Positions 41,843 to 50,400 of a DNA stretch of 64,000 nucleotides are shown piece by piece; the stretch's first letter is position 1; every line of letters starts with the position of its first letter. The notes beneath the pieces were generated by a model, which was not told the DNA's origin, did not search any database, and worked only from the letters and a program-made list of their open reading frames with translations. Both the position numbers and the translations under genes were made by a program. Origin of the DNA: Streptomyces sp. SLBN-31 (lineage in GTDB: Bacteria > Actinomycetota > Actinomycetes > Streptomycetales > Streptomycetaceae); contig NZ_VFNC01000001.1 of the NCBI RefSeq assembly GCF_006715395.1, positions 2,790,001-2,854,000 of the forward strand, read 5' to 3'.

Positions 41843-43042
41843 ATGAGGGAAGCAGTCATCGTTTCGACGGCACGGACGCCGATCGGAAAGGCGTACCGCG
41901 GCGCGTTCAACGCCACCCAGACGCAGGAACTCGCCTCCCATGCCCTGGCCCACGCCGTACGGCGTGCCGGGCTTGAGGGAGGCGAGGTCGAGGACGTGCT
42001 CTTCGGCTGCGCCGCGCAGCAGGGGGCATCCGGTTTCAACGTCGCGCGCCAGGCAGTTCTCCGCGCCGGGCTCCCGGACACCGTGTCGGGGATGACGATC
42101 GACCGGCAGTGCTCGTCGGGCCTGATGGCCATCGCGACGGCCGCCAAGCAGATCGTCGCCGACGGTATGCAGGTCACGGTGGGCGGTGGCGTCGAGTCGA
42201 TCTCCCTCGTGCAGAACGAGCACATGAACACCCACCGCATGACGGATCCCTGGCTGGTCGAGCGCAAGCCGAGCATCTACCTGCCGATGCTGCAGACGGC
42301 GGAGATCGTCGCCGAACGCTACGGCGTGAGCCGGGAGCGTCAGGACGAGTTCGCGCTGCTGTCCCAGCAGCGCACCGCGGCGGCGCAGGAGGCCGGCCGG
42401 TTCGACCAGGAGATCGTCGCCCTCGACAGCGTCAAGAAGGTGCTCGACAAGCAGTCGGGGGAGGTGCGGCACGAGAAGGTCACCCTGACCCGGGACGAGG
42501 GCAACCGCGCGTCGACGACGCTCGAAGGCCTGGCCGGCCTGGCGCCGGTGCTGCCCGACGGCCAGGTGAGCGCGCAGTCCAGCGTGACGGCGGGCAACTC
42601 CTCGCAGCTCTCGGACGGGGCTTCGGCGTCGGTGCTGATGGAGTCCAGGGAGGCCGAGGGCCGCGGACTGGAACCGCTGGGCGTCTACCGGGGCATGGCC
42701 GTCGCCGGTTGCGGCCCGGACGAGATGGGCATCGGGCCGGTGTTCGCCATCCCGAAGCTGCTGAAGCAGCACAACCTCACCGTCGACGACATCGGCCTGT
42801 GGGAGCTCAACGAGGCGTTCGCCTCCCAGGCGTTGTACTGCCGCGACGAACTGCACATCGACCCCGAGCGGTTCAACGTCAATGGCGGCGCGATCTCGGT
42901 CGGTCATCCGTACGGAATGACCGGTGCCCGACTGGTGGGACACGCCCTCGTCGAGGGCAAGCGCCGCGGGGTCCGGTACGTGGTGATCTCGATGTGCGTC
43001 GGCGGCGGAATGGGTGCCGCCGGACTGTTCGAGGTCGCCTGA
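41843..43042 (+). CDS. Acetyl-CoA acetyltransferase (thiolase)
   Basis: A 399-residue thiolase. The acylated Cys90 is in DRQCSSGL, the His355 motif is [16 protein letters not shown], and the second Cys385 is in [12 protein letters not shown]. All three catalytic residues are intact. It would cleave 3-ketoacyl-CoA in a beta-oxidation-type route. It heads an operon with a HAD hydrolase gene (stop and start overlap as TGATG) and is controlled by the shared 22-bp operator. The acyl-CoA dehydrogenase further on would act earlier in the same pathway. Confidence 0.95.
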   Translation: MREAVIVSTARTPIGKAYRGAFNATQTQELASHALAHAVRRAGLEGGEVEDVLFGCAAQQGASGFNVARQAVLRAGLPDTVSGMTIDRQCSSGLMAIATAAKQIVADGMQVTVGGGVESISLVQNEHMNTHRMTDPWLVERKPSIYLPMLQTAEIVAERYGVSRERQDEFALLSQQRTAAAQEAGRFDQEIVALDSVKKVLDKQSGEVRHEKVTLTRDEGNRASTTLEGLAGLAPVLPDGQVSAQSSVTAGNSSQLSDGASASVLMESREAEGRGLEPLGVYRGMAVAGCGPDEMGIGPVFAIPKLLKQHNLTVDDIGLWELNEAFASQALYCRDELHIDPERFNVNGGAISVGHPYGMTGARLVGHALVEGKRRGVRYVVISMCVGGGMGAAGLFEVA

Positions 43043-43668
43043 TGGAGAAGACCAGAACCGCGGTCCTGGTCGACTTCGGCGGAGTCATCACCTCCAGCGT
43101 GCTGCAGGCGTTCACCGACTTCGGCGCCTCCCTCGGCGGCGATCCGCGCCTGCCGTTGGAGCTCCTCAGCCGGGACCAGCCGTCACGCACCCTGCTGTCC
43201 GACCACGAGTGCGGCCGTATCGACGCCGAAGCCTTCGAGCGGGGATTCGCCCAACGTCTCCGGGCTCACGGTGCCGACGTCCAGGCCGAGGGACTCACTG
43301 CCCGCATGCAAGCGGGCATGTCGATCGACCAGGACATGCTCGCCCTGCTCGGCGATCTCCGAGCCGCCGGGCATCCCGTCGCGCTGGTGTCCAATTCCTT
43401 CGGTACCGGTACCTACGACGGTGTCGATCTGGCCTCGCTCGCCGACGTGGTCGTCATCTCCGCCATGGTCGGGATCCGCAAACCCTCCCGGCGGATCTAC
43501 GCGATCGCCTGTGAACGTCTCTGCGTCGACCCCGAGGAGGCGGTCATGATCGACGATCTGCAGCAGAACCTCGACGGGGCGGCACGGATCGGAATCGGCG
43601 GTGTACTGCACACCAGCGCCGCCGACACCCGCCGCCGGCTCGCCGAACACTTCGGGATCGACGCCTGA
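43042..43668 (+). CDS. HAD-superfamily hydrolase
   Basis: A 208-residue HAD-IA type protein. Motif I is VLVDFGGVIT, in which the second Asp of DxDxT is replaced by Gly; motif II is LVSNSFG; the Lys is in VGIRKPSRRIY; motif III is MIDDLQQNLDGA. The DxGG form occurs in the phosphatase-like domains related to epoxide hydrolase N-domains and ACAD10. Its A overlaps the thiolase stop, so translation is coupled. It may remove phosphate from an acyl intermediate made in the pathway, as ACAD10/11-type systems act on hydroxy acids through phosphorylation (inference). Confidence 0.87.
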   Translation: MEKTRTAVLVDFGGVITSSVLQAFTDFGASLGGDPRLPLELLSRDQPSRTLLSDHECGRIDAEAFERGFAQRLRAHGADVQAEGLTARMQAGMSIDQDMLALLGDLRAAGHPVALVSNSFGTGTYDGVDLASLADVVVISAMVGIRKPSRRIYAIACERLCVDPEEAVMIDDLQQNLDGAARIGIGGVLHTSAADTRRRLAEHFGIDA

Positions 43669-43734
43669 TCGATCGGCCGATCGGGAATTGCTGGATGTGC
43701 CTCTTCTTCGACCTTCTTCGGACGTACGCGATTT

Positions 43735-43763
43735 GTGACTGTGGCGTCGGATTCAAGTAAAGT
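43735..43763 (+). promoter_or_regulatory. Promoter and operator of the TetR gene (probable leaderless start)
   Basis: The 22-bp window 43735-43756 matches the operator at 44527-44548 at 17 of 22 positions, with the right half (CGTCGGATTCAA) identical. GTGACT and TAAAGT (43758-43763) occupy the same -35 and -10 positions as in the other two sites. Transcription would begin at about 43770, next to the ATG at 43771, predicting a leaderless mRNA. Confidence 0.6.
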
Positions 43764-43770
43764 TCCCGCG

Positions 43771-44463
43771 ATGGACACCACCGCGCCCGAGGAGATCGAC
43801 GCCGAGCAGCCGCCCCCGATGGCGCCCCTGTCGCACCTTCGCGAGCCGCCCACGACGAAGCGCGGAGCGCGGACGCGGGCCGCTCTGGTGAAGGCCGCGC
43901 GGAAGGTGTTCGAACGGGACGGCTACCTCGACGCCCGCCTGACCGACATCACCAAAGAGGCGCAGTGCGCGGCGGGGTCGTTCTACACCTACTTCGCGGG
44001 CAAGGAAGAGGTGCTCGCCGCCGTCCTCCTTGAGGCGCAGGAGGACATGCTGCACCCCGGCATGGCCCGGGTGGAGGATGCCGACGACCCCTATGCGGTG
44101 CTCGAGGCGAGCAATCGCGCGTATCTCCAGGCGTACAAGCGCAACGCGAAGCTGATGGCGCTGCTCGAGCAAGTGGCGCAGGTCGAGCCGGAGTTCCGTA
44201 CATTCCGGAGCCGGCGCGCCGACGCGTTCATCCGCCGCAATGCCCGCGGTATCGCCGACCTGCAGGCGCGGGGTGTCGCTGACCGGGACGTCGATCCGAT
44301 GCTGGCCTCCCGTGCGCTGTCGGGCATGGTCAGCGTCATGGCCTACAACGCCTTCGTGCTCGGTGAGCGCGAGGAAGAAGGCACGCCGGTGGACTTCGAG
44401 AAGCTCGTGTCCACGGTCAGCCGGCTCTGGGCGAATGCCCTGCGGTTCCCTGACCACCGCTGA
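43771..44463 (+). CDS. TetR-family regulator of the acyl-CoA cluster
   Basis: A 230-residue TetR protein with helix-turn-helix RAALVKAARKVFERDGYLDARLTDITKEAQCAAGSFYTYFAGKEEVLAAVLLEAQ (about residues 36-90) and a helical ligand domain. The Gly-Ser-Phe-Tyr-Thr-Tyr recognition helix resembles FadR/KstR2-like actinomycete regulators of acyl-CoA catabolism. The ATG at 43771 is preferred to a GTG at 43735, which lies inside the operator. It sits between the two units it likely controls, and an acyl-CoA is the probable inducer. Confidence 0.9.
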   Translation: MDTTAPEEIDAEQPPPMAPLSHLREPPTTKRGARTRAALVKAARKVFERDGYLDARLTDITKEAQCAAGSFYTYFAGKEEVLAAVLLEAQEDMLHPGMARVEDADDPYAVLEASNRAYLQAYKRNAKLMALLEQVAQVEPEFRTFRSRRADAFIRRNARGIADLQARGVADRDVDPMLASRALSGMVSVMAYNAFVLGEREEEGTPVDFEKLVSTVSRLWANALRFPDHR

Positions 44464-44526
44464 CGCGGCAGCCTGAGCCGGGGCGAAGCCCACCACCCCC
44501 GGTGTGGGGTGACGTACGCCCAACTG

Positions 44527-44558
44527 TTGAACTTGACGTCGGATTCAACTGTACAGTT
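44527..44558 (+). promoter_or_regulatory. Promoter and operator of the SDR/acyl-CoA dehydrogenase unit
   Basis: TTGAA-N3-GACGTC-N3-TTCAA (44527-44548) is the most symmetric of the three cluster operators. It covers TTGAAC (-35) and abuts TGTACA (-10, 17-bp spacing), itself inside the perfect 12-bp palindrome AACTGTACAGTT (44547-44558). Confidence 0.72.
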
Positions 44559-44600
44559 CGGGCGGACGGAGCACGGTCCCCCATCTCGGAGAGGTTCGCT

Positions 44601-44866
44601 GTGAACGTTGCACGAAGAGTCGCCATCGTCACCGGTGGTGCCGGCGGTATCGGCAGCGCGCTGGTCGCGCGGCTCGCTCGCGAGGGTGCCCGGGTCGTCG
44701 TCACGGACCTCGACGCGGACAGCGCGCGGGCGGTGTCGGACAGGGTCAACGCCGACCATCCAGGGAGCACTGTCAGCGCCGGCGCGGACGCGTCGGACAC
44801 CCCCCAGATCCAAGAGCTGATCGACCTGGCGGAGAGCACGTTCGGCCCGGTCGACCTCCCCCCGCC
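44601..44866 (+). pseudogene. 5' fragment of a short-chain dehydrogenase gene
   Basis: It starts at the GTG 44601 after GAGAGG. About 88 residues of a good SDR follow: [49 protein letters not shown], with cofactor motif TGGAGGIG, and on to [14 protein letters not shown]. Homology then stops abruptly at about 44858-44866, just before the NNAG motif expected in the family, and the sequence becomes acyl-CoA dehydrogenase in another frame. The catalytic Tyr-Lys half is missing, so this is a deletion product. The original reading frame continues to 45014 but encodes nonsense. Confidence 0.8.
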
Positions 44867-44887
44867 GAGTCGGTCTACCACGAGCAG

Positions 44888-46012
44888 ATGCGCGCCTCCG
44901 GTGACCCGCACTTCCAGCCGCCGATCCTCGAGGAACTCAAGGCGGAGGCACGGCGACGCGGACTGTGGAACCTCTTCCACCCGCACCCGCACCCGGCGTG
45001 GGGGCCGGGGCTGACGAACCTCGAGTACGCGCCGCTGGCGGAGATCATGGGGCGCAGTCACATCGCCTCCGAAGCGTGCAACTGCAACGCTCCCGACACC
45101 GGCAACATGGAGGTGCTCACGCTGTTCGGCAGCGACGAGCAGAAGGAGAAGTACCTCAAGCCCCTGCTCGACGGGACGATGGCCTCGGCCTTCGCGATGA
45201 CCGAGCCGCAGGTCGCCAGCTCCGACGCCACCAACATCGAGCTGCGGATGGAACGCGACGGCGACGAGTACGTGCTGAACGGCCGCAAGTGGTTCGCGTC
45301 CAACGCCCTGCACCGCAACTGCAAAGTACTCATCGTCATGGGCAAGACCGACCCCACCGCCGCTGTGCACCGGCAGCAGTCGATGATGGTCGTCCCCATC
45401 GACGCCCCCGGGATCACGGTGATGCGCGGCCTGCCGGTCTTCGGCTACCAGGACCGCGAGGGACACGCCGAGATCGACTTCACCGACGTACGGGTCCCGG
45501 CCAAGGACCTGCTCAAGGGTGAGGGAGAGGGCTTCGCGATCAGCCAGGCCCGGCTCGGACCCGGTCGGATCCACCACTGCATGCGGGCCATCGGCGCGGC
45601 CGAGCGGGCGCTGGAGCTGATGTGCCGGCGCGCCCAGTCACGGGTGACCTTCGGCAGCCCGGTCGCCGAACGGTCCAACATCCAGGACTGGATCGCGGAA
45701 GCACGCATCGACATCGAGATGATCCGGCTGCTCACGCTCAAGGCCGCGTACCTGATGGACACGGTCGGTAACAAGGAAGCGCGCACCGAGATCGCGGCCA
45801 TCAAGGTGGCCGCACCGAACATCGCGCTGAAGATCGTCGACCGCGCGATCCAGGTGTACGGCGCTGCGGGCGTGACCGAGGACTTCCCGCTGGCGATGAT
45901 GTACGCCCACCTGCGGACGTTGAGGCTGGCTGACGGTCCCGACGAGGTCCACAAGCGGGCCATCGCCAAGCAGGAACTGCGCCAGTACCGCGACGCGGCA
46001 GTGGTGAGTTGA
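44888..46012 (+). CDS. Acyl-CoA dehydrogenase (ACAD10/11-like), N-terminus deleted
   Basis: 374 residues are readable from the ATG at 44888. Homology begins a little earlier in the same frame ([10 protein letters not shown] from about 44860), showing that perhaps 25-35 N-terminal residues were removed by the deletion that fused it to the SDR fragment. Intact features include [58 protein letters not shown] and the C-terminal [19 protein letters not shown] typical of ACAD11/FadE relatives. Whether the beheaded protein folds is uncertain, and the new start lacks a good ribosome-binding site. A second SDR begins 1 bp after its stop. Confidence 0.75.
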   Translation: MRASGDPHFQPPILEELKAEARRRGLWNLFHPHPHPAWGPGLTNLEYAPLAEIMGRSHIASEACNCNAPDTGNMEVLTLFGSDEQKEKYLKPLLDGTMASAFAMTEPQVASSDATNIELRMERDGDEYVLNGRKWFASNALHRNCKVLIVMGKTDPTAAVHRQQSMMVVPIDAPGITVMRGLPVFGYQDREGHAEIDFTDVRVPAKDLLKGEGEGFAISQARLGPGRIHHCMRAIGAAERALELMCRRAQSRVTFGSPVAERSNIQDWIAEARIDIEMIRLLTLKAAYLMDTVGNKEARTEIAAIKVAAPNIALKIVDRAIQVYGAAGVTEDFPLAMMYAHLRTLRLADGPDEVHKRAIAKQELRQYRDAAVVS

Positions 46013-46013
46013 C

Positions 46014-46797
46014 ATGGCCGGACTGGATCTCACCGGCCGCACCGCCGCCGTCACGGGTGCCTCACGCGGTATCGGGCTGGCGATCGCCCAGGCCCTCGCC
46101 GCAGCCGGCGCGAACGTCGTCCTCACCTCCCGCTCCCAGGAGGCGGCGGACGCCGCGGCGGCCCGGGTCGGCGGCACAGCGGTCGGCGTCGGGGCCCACG
46201 TGCTCGACGAGGAGGCGGCCCGGCGCTGTGTCGAGCTGACGCTCGGACGGTTCGGCAGCCTGGACATCCTCGTCAACAACGCGGGGACCAATCCGGCCTT
46301 CGGGCCCGTCATCGACCAGGACCACGGCCGGTTCGCCCAAGACCTTCGACGTGAACCTGTGGGCTCCCGTCCTGTGGACGGGCCTGGCCACCCGGGCCTG
46401 GATGGGCGAGCACGGAGGCGCGGTCGTCGACACGGCATCGGTCGGCGGCATGGCCTTCGAGGCGAACATCGGCCTGTACAACGCGTCGAAGGCCGCACTG
46501 ATCCATCTCACCAGGCAACTGGCCCTGGAACTCTCACCGAAGGTCCGAGTCAACGCGGTGGCACCCGGTGTGGTGCGTACCAAGCTGGCCGAGGCCCTGT
46601 GGAAGGAGCACGAGCAGGCCGTCACCGCCTCGACGGCACTGGGGCGTATCGGGGAGCCCGCCGACATCGCCTCGGCGGTCGCCTTTCTGGTCTCGGAAGC
46701 GGCGAGTTGGGTCACCGGCGAGACTATGGTGATCGACGGCGGCCAACTCCTGGGTGACGCGGTCCCGTTCAGGCAAGGAGCCGGTATCGGCATCTGA
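46014..46797 (+). pseudogene. Short-chain dehydrogenase with a one-base frameshift
   Basis: Frame 1 from the ATG at 46014 encodes the cofactor half (TGASRGIG, NNAGTNPAFGPVIDQDHGRFA). The rest continues in another frame from about 46340 (KTFDVNLWAPVLWTGLATRAW, then the catalytic YNASK and VTGETMVIDGGQLL), ending at 46797. Removing one C from the CCC at 46336-46338 restores a complete SDR of about 260 residues. Either the gene is a recent pseudogene or the base is a sequencing error. It would have oxidised a 3-hydroxyacyl-CoA in the pathway. Confidence 0.82.
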
Positions 46798-46818
46798 GGC
46801 GTGTTGCACAGAGGCGGT

Positions 46819-47466
46819 TCAGAGACCTGCGCGGCTGAACGTCACATGCGTGACCCCGCTGGGCGAGGAGGTGGCCTCGACCCGGTAGTCCTTCTCGACG
46901 CTCTCCAGTCCGTCCCAGAGGCGTACGCCCCGGCCGAGCAGGATCGGGACCACCACAACGTGCAGATGGTCGATGAGCCCGGCGGCGAGGAAGTCGCGGA
47001 TCACGGTGGGTCCCCCGCCGATGCGTACGTCCTGGCCGCCCGCGGCCTCGCGGGCCGTCTCCAGCGCCTTGGCGGGCGAAGTGTCGAGGAAGTGGAACGT
47101 CGTGCCGCCCTCCATCCCGATCGACGGGCGCGTGTGGCGGGTGAGGACGAAGGTCGGGGTATGGAAGGGCGGGTTGGGCCCCCACCACCCCTTCCACTCC
47201 TCGTCGTCGTGCCATCCGGGGTAGCCGTACTTCCCGGCGCCCATGATCTCGGCGCCGATCCCGGGCGTGAACTGCCGCACGAAGGCGTCGTCGAGGCCGC
47301 TGGTCCCGCCCGGCTCGCCGGTCATCTCGTGCCACCACCGGGTGGCGAACATCCACTCGTGCAGCTTTTCACCGGCATGGCCGAACGGCGCTTCCTGGCC
47401 CAGACCCTCACCCGTGCCGAAGCCGTCGAGCGAGAGGGAGAAGTTGTGGACGCGGGCGAGTGACAT
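46819..47466 (-). CDS. Dihydrofolate reductase family (RibD C-terminal-like) protein
   Basis: A 215-residue protein with the RibD-C/DHFR-like fold: MSLARVHNFSLSLDGFGTGEGLGQ at the start, RPSIGMEGGTTFHFLD in the middle and GQDVRIGGGPTVIRDFLAAGLIDHLHVVVVPILLGRGVRLWDG at the end. This subgroup (YyaP/YwjB-like) is widespread in actinomycetes and its substrates are unknown; it should not be read as a folate enzyme. It lies 27 bp upstream of the TetR gene's end on the same strand, so it is last in the PucR-TetR transcription unit. Confidence 0.88.
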   Translation of the reverse strand: MSLARVHNFSLSLDGFGTGEGLGQEAPFGHAGEKLHEWMFATRWWHEMTGEPGGTSGLDDAFVRQFTPGIGAEIMGAGKYGYPGWHDDEEWKGWWGPNPPFHTPTFVLTRHTRPSIGMEGGTTFHFLDTSPAKALETAREAAGGQDVRIGGGPTVIRDFLAAGLIDHLHVVVVPILLGRGVRLWDGLESVEKDYRVEATSSPSGVTHVTFSRAGL

Positions 47467-47493
47467 GGCTGGCGACTCCTCTTCTTCTGCTGG

Positions 47494-48162
47494 TCACGGG
47501 CCGGGCGGTGCCGACAGATGGATCAGGATGCCGCACACCTCGTCCACTATCTCCCGGGCCTCCGTCTCATCCCGGCAATCGCCCAGCTCGCGCGCCGCCC
47601 CGCCGATGACGGTGGTCAGAACGCTCACCCGGACCCGGCCGGCGCGTCGTCGCTCGTCCACCTCCAGCAGCCGGGCGTTGCGCCGTACCCATGCGCGGTC
47701 CCACTGGCGGCGCAGCGCGTCGAAGCCGGCGGGGCCGTCGTCCTCCACGAGGAGCATGCCGAGCCTGCGATTGTCCCAGGCACCCTCCAGATACGCCCTG
47801 GTTCCCGCCACGAACAGAGCGATGGGGTCGTCCACACCACGGCCGCGCTCGGCGGCCAGCGTGGCCGCCGTCCTGCGCTCCTGTTCCTCCCGGAACTCCT
47901 CCCACAGGGCCAGGTAGAGCCCTCGCTTGCCGCCGTAGTGCTGGAAGAGGCTGCCCACCGGGATGCCGGAGCGCGCCGCGATCTCGGTGAGGCCGGCCTC
48001 GGTGTAACCGCGCTCGGTGAACACCTCCAGCGCGGCGTCCAGCAGCGCACGCCGGACCGTTCCGTTGTGCTCCGCGTGCCCCTCCGGCAAGGCCGACTCT
48101 CCCTGCTCGCCCGGCAGTTGATGTGCCGCCTCGGTTCCGGCGGACTCCACGATGCCGCTCAC
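47494..48162 (-). CDS. TetR-family regulator
   Basis: A 222-residue TetR protein with an N-terminal tail and helix-turn-helix RRALLDAALEVFTERGYTEAGLTEIAARSGIPVGSLFQHYGGKRGLYLALWEEF (about residues 37-90). It starts with a GTG overlapping the stop codon of the PucR gene (GTGA), so the two regulators are coexpressed. The dihydrofolate-reductase-like gene follows directly. Targets are unknown; the branched-chain-type importer on the far side of the PucR gene is possible. Confidence 0.88.
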   Translation of the reverse strand: MSGIVESAGTEAAHQLPGEQGESALPEGHAEHNGTVRRALLDAALEVFTERGYTEAGLTEIAARSGIPVGSLFQHYGGKRGLYLALWEEFREEQERRTAATLAAERGRGVDDPIALFVAGTRAYLEGAWDNRRLGMLLVEDDGPAGFDALRRQWDRAWVRRNARLLEVDERRRAGRVRVSVLTTVIGGAARELGDCRDETEAREIVDEVCGILIHLSAPPGP

Positions 48163-49454
48163 CGGCCCTCCTCACCTTCCCTGGCCCCGTCGCGGATGGC
48201 GAGGGCGACCAGTAGTTCCAGCAGGTCCGCGATCCGGCGCGGATTGCGGCCGGTGCGTTCCTCGATCCGGCGCAACCGGTAGTGCGCCGTGTTGTGATGC
48301 ACCCGCAGCCGGTCGGCGGCCAGCCGCAGATTGAGGTCGGCCTCCGCGAAGGCCCGAATGGTGGCGGCCAGCGTGTCGCCCCGCCTGCGGTCCTCCTCCA
48401 GCAGCACCCGCACCCGGGGATCGACCAGCTGACGGGCCAGGTCGTCGGCCCGCAGCGCGAGGTAGTCGAACGGGGAAAGCCGCGGCAGCGCAGCCACCCC
48501 GCCCCCGCTCGGCACCAGGTCGAGGGCGGCCCGCGCCTCCTCGTACGCGCGCGGCAGTTCACACGCGCCCTGCGCGACCGTACTGATCCCCATGGAGAGC
48601 ATGGTCCCGCCCCGCGCGAGCCGCTGCTGCACGGCCTCGAAGTGGGCGCATGTGTCGTCCGGGGTCATGCCGGCCCGGACCACGGGCACGGCCACCACCT
48701 CTTCGTGGCGCACGACGACCAGGGTCCGGCCCGCCCACGGCCCGGCCACGCTGATCGACGCGGTGGTGGCATAGCCGTGCTCGGCCGACGTGAGGTCCCC
48801 GGTGCGGGTGTCGCCCACACACACCGCCACGACCGCCATCATCGGCGAGTGCGGCCCGATGCCGTACGCCTGCGCGGCGGCGGACAGCGGACCGCGCGTC
48901 GGTGCCACGCCGGCCAGGAGCTGGTCAAGAAGGTCCCGGCGCTCCCGGTCCGCGTCCGCCACCACGTGCTGCTGGTACTCGACGTAGGCCTGCGCGGCAT
49001 GAGTGCTGGCGTAGTCGACGTACCGCATCAGCGGGGTGACCAGGGACAGAGCGGCCTGCTGGGCCTCGGCGGACGTGCCGGCGCAGTCCAGCAGCGCGTC
49101 CCACAGCACCTGCCGACCGACCCGGAAGGCACTGATCCAGTCCTCCAGGGCGAACCCGGCCCGTGCCCGCCGCATCGCCGCGGCGCGGCTGAAGACCAGG
49201 TCCTCGGGGGCGATGCCCCGATCCCCGGCCAGCGCCGCCAACTGCATCCGGTAGTGCTCGAGCACCTGCTCCCGTACGTCCGCGAAGAAGCGTTCGTCCT
49301 GCAGTGCGTACGACGGGATCTCCGCACGCATCACCCCCACGGCGGTGTCCGCCACCTCCTCGACCCGGTCATGGACGGCGTGCAGGATCCGCCACCGCTC
49401 CCGGCGGAGCGGTTCGGAAAGCAGGGGAGCGCCCAGAGCGGGCCCGTGAGGCAT
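48159..49454 (-). CDS. PucR/CdaR-type regulator
   Basis: A 431-residue regulator. The N-terminal 180 residues resemble the RsbRD-N/four-helix sensor of CdaR-like proteins; the middle (about 190-320) is a GGDEF-like segment; and the C-terminal helix-turn-helix ADLNLRLAADRLRVHHNTAHYRLRRIEERTGRNPRRIADLLELLVAL is typical PucR. It is divergent from the five-gene importer, with two strong palindromes between, and is the likely regulator of that importer. Confidence 0.88.
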   Translation of the reverse strand: MPHGPALGAPLLSEPLRRERWRILHAVHDRVEEVADTAVGVMRAEIPSYALQDERFFADVREQVLEHYRMQLAALAGDRGIAPEDLVFSRAAAMRRARAGFALEDWISAFRVGRQVLWDALLDCAGTSAEAQQAALSLVTPLMRYVDYASTHAAQAYVEYQQHVVADADRERRDLLDQLLAGVAPTRGPLSAAAQAYGIGPHSPMMAVVAVCVGDTRTGDLTSAEHGYATTASISVAGPWAGRTLVVVRHEEVVAVPVVRAGMTPDDTCAHFEAVQQRLARGGTMLSMGISTVAQGACELPRAYEEARAALDLVPSGGGVAALPRLSPFDYLALRADDLARQLVDPRVRVLLEEDRRRGDTLAATIRAFAEADLNLRLAADRLRVHHNTAHYRLRRIEERTGRNPRRIADLLELLVALAIRDGAREGEEGR

Positions 49455-49520
49455 GGCGCCGATCGTCGCCGCCCGCCTCGTGCTCCGTCAACAGGCTCGG
49501 AGTGAGACATCAAGCGTTAT

Positions 49521-49571
49521 CTGTGCGCGGCGCACAGTCCGACGGCCGGGAAGTTGGGTGCTCGCACCCAA
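49521..49571. promoter_or_regulatory. Two palindromes in the PucR/importer divergent region
   Basis: CTGTGCGCGGCGCACAG (49521-49537) has perfect 8-bp arms, and TTGGGTGCTCGCACCCAA (49554-49571) also has perfect 8-bp arms. A further half-site, TGTGCGC, lies at 49573. They are centred about 33 bp apart in the 187-bp gap and are likely operators for the PucR protein, the importer promoter, or both. Confidence 0.65.
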
Positions 49572-49641
49572 TGTGCGCCCCGAACGCCCCCACCTACTGT
49601 GACGCTCTCCCACCCCCAAAACGTCGGAAGGGGCGTCACTC

Positions 49642-50400
49642 ATGCTCGCGGTCGACGGTATCACCGTGCGTTTCGGCGGGATCACGGCACTTGACGGTGT
49701 CGCGTTCACCGTCGAGCCGGGCACCGCCGTAGGGCTCATCGGACCGAACGGAGCCGGCAAGACCACCTTGTTCAACTGCCTCACCAGGCGCTGTACCCCC
49801 GACGGGGGATACGTGCGGTTCGAGGGCGAGGACCTGCTGGCCCTTCCTCCGCACGCCGTGGCTGGGCGCGGCATCGCCCGCACCTTCCAGAACCTGGGCC
49901 TGTTCCCGCGGCTCACGGTCCGGGAGAACGTCATGGTCGGCGCCCACAGCCGGGGGCACACCGGACACCTCGCCGCGGCACTCCGGCTGCCCCGCGTCCG
50001 GCGGGAGGAGAGGGAACTGTGTGATCAGGCGGACGACCTGCTACGGCGGCTCGGTCTGGCGGACGTCGCCGACCACCCCGCCGCCGGGCTGCCGTTCGGC
50101 ACGCTCAAGCGCGTCGAACTCGCCCGGGCCCTCGCCGTACGGCCCCGGCTGCTGCTGCTCGACGAACCCGTCAACGGGCTCAGCCACGGCGAGGTCGGCC
50201 AATTCGCGGATCTGGTCCGGTCGGTGCGTGAGGAGTTCGACCTCACGCTCGTGGTGGTCGAACACCACATGGGCTTCGTGATGGGCCTGTGCGACAAGGT
50301 GGTCTGCCTCGACTTCGGCCGCAAGATCGCCGAGGGCACGCCGGAGGAGATCCAGCGCGATCCGGCGGTCGTCGAGGCGTACCTGGGAGTGGCCGCATGA
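49642..50400 (+). CDS. Branched-chain amino acid-type ABC transporter ATPase (LivG-like)
   Basis: A 252-residue ABC ATPase. Walker A is GPNGAGKTT (34-42), the Q-loop region is ARTFQNLGLFPRLTVRENVMVG, the signature is LPFGTLKRVELARAL (the LivG variant of LSGGQ) and Walker B is LLLLDEP (170-176). The C-terminal FGRKIAEGTPEEIQRDPAVVEAYLG is diagnostic for LivG. It is first of five overlapping genes forming a complete HAAT-family importer. Confidence 0.95.
   Translation: MLAVDGITVRFGGITALDGVAFTVEPGTAVGLIGPNGAGKTTLFNCLTRRCTPDGGYVRFEGEDLLALPPHAVAGRGIARTFQNLGLFPRLTVRENVMVGAHSRGHTGHLAAALRLPRVRREERELCDQADDLLRRLGLADVADHPAAGLPFGTLKRVELARALAVRPRLLLLDEPVNGLSHGEVGQFADLVRSVREEFDLTLVVVEHHMGFVMGLCDKVVCLDFGRKIAEGTPEEIQRDPAVVEAYLGVAA

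Noticed and set aside
42109..43041. N-terminal extension of the HAD hydrolase frame into the thiolase gene
   Set aside because: The extension is an out-of-frame shadow of the thiolase; the true start is the ATG at 43042 overlapping the thiolase stop.
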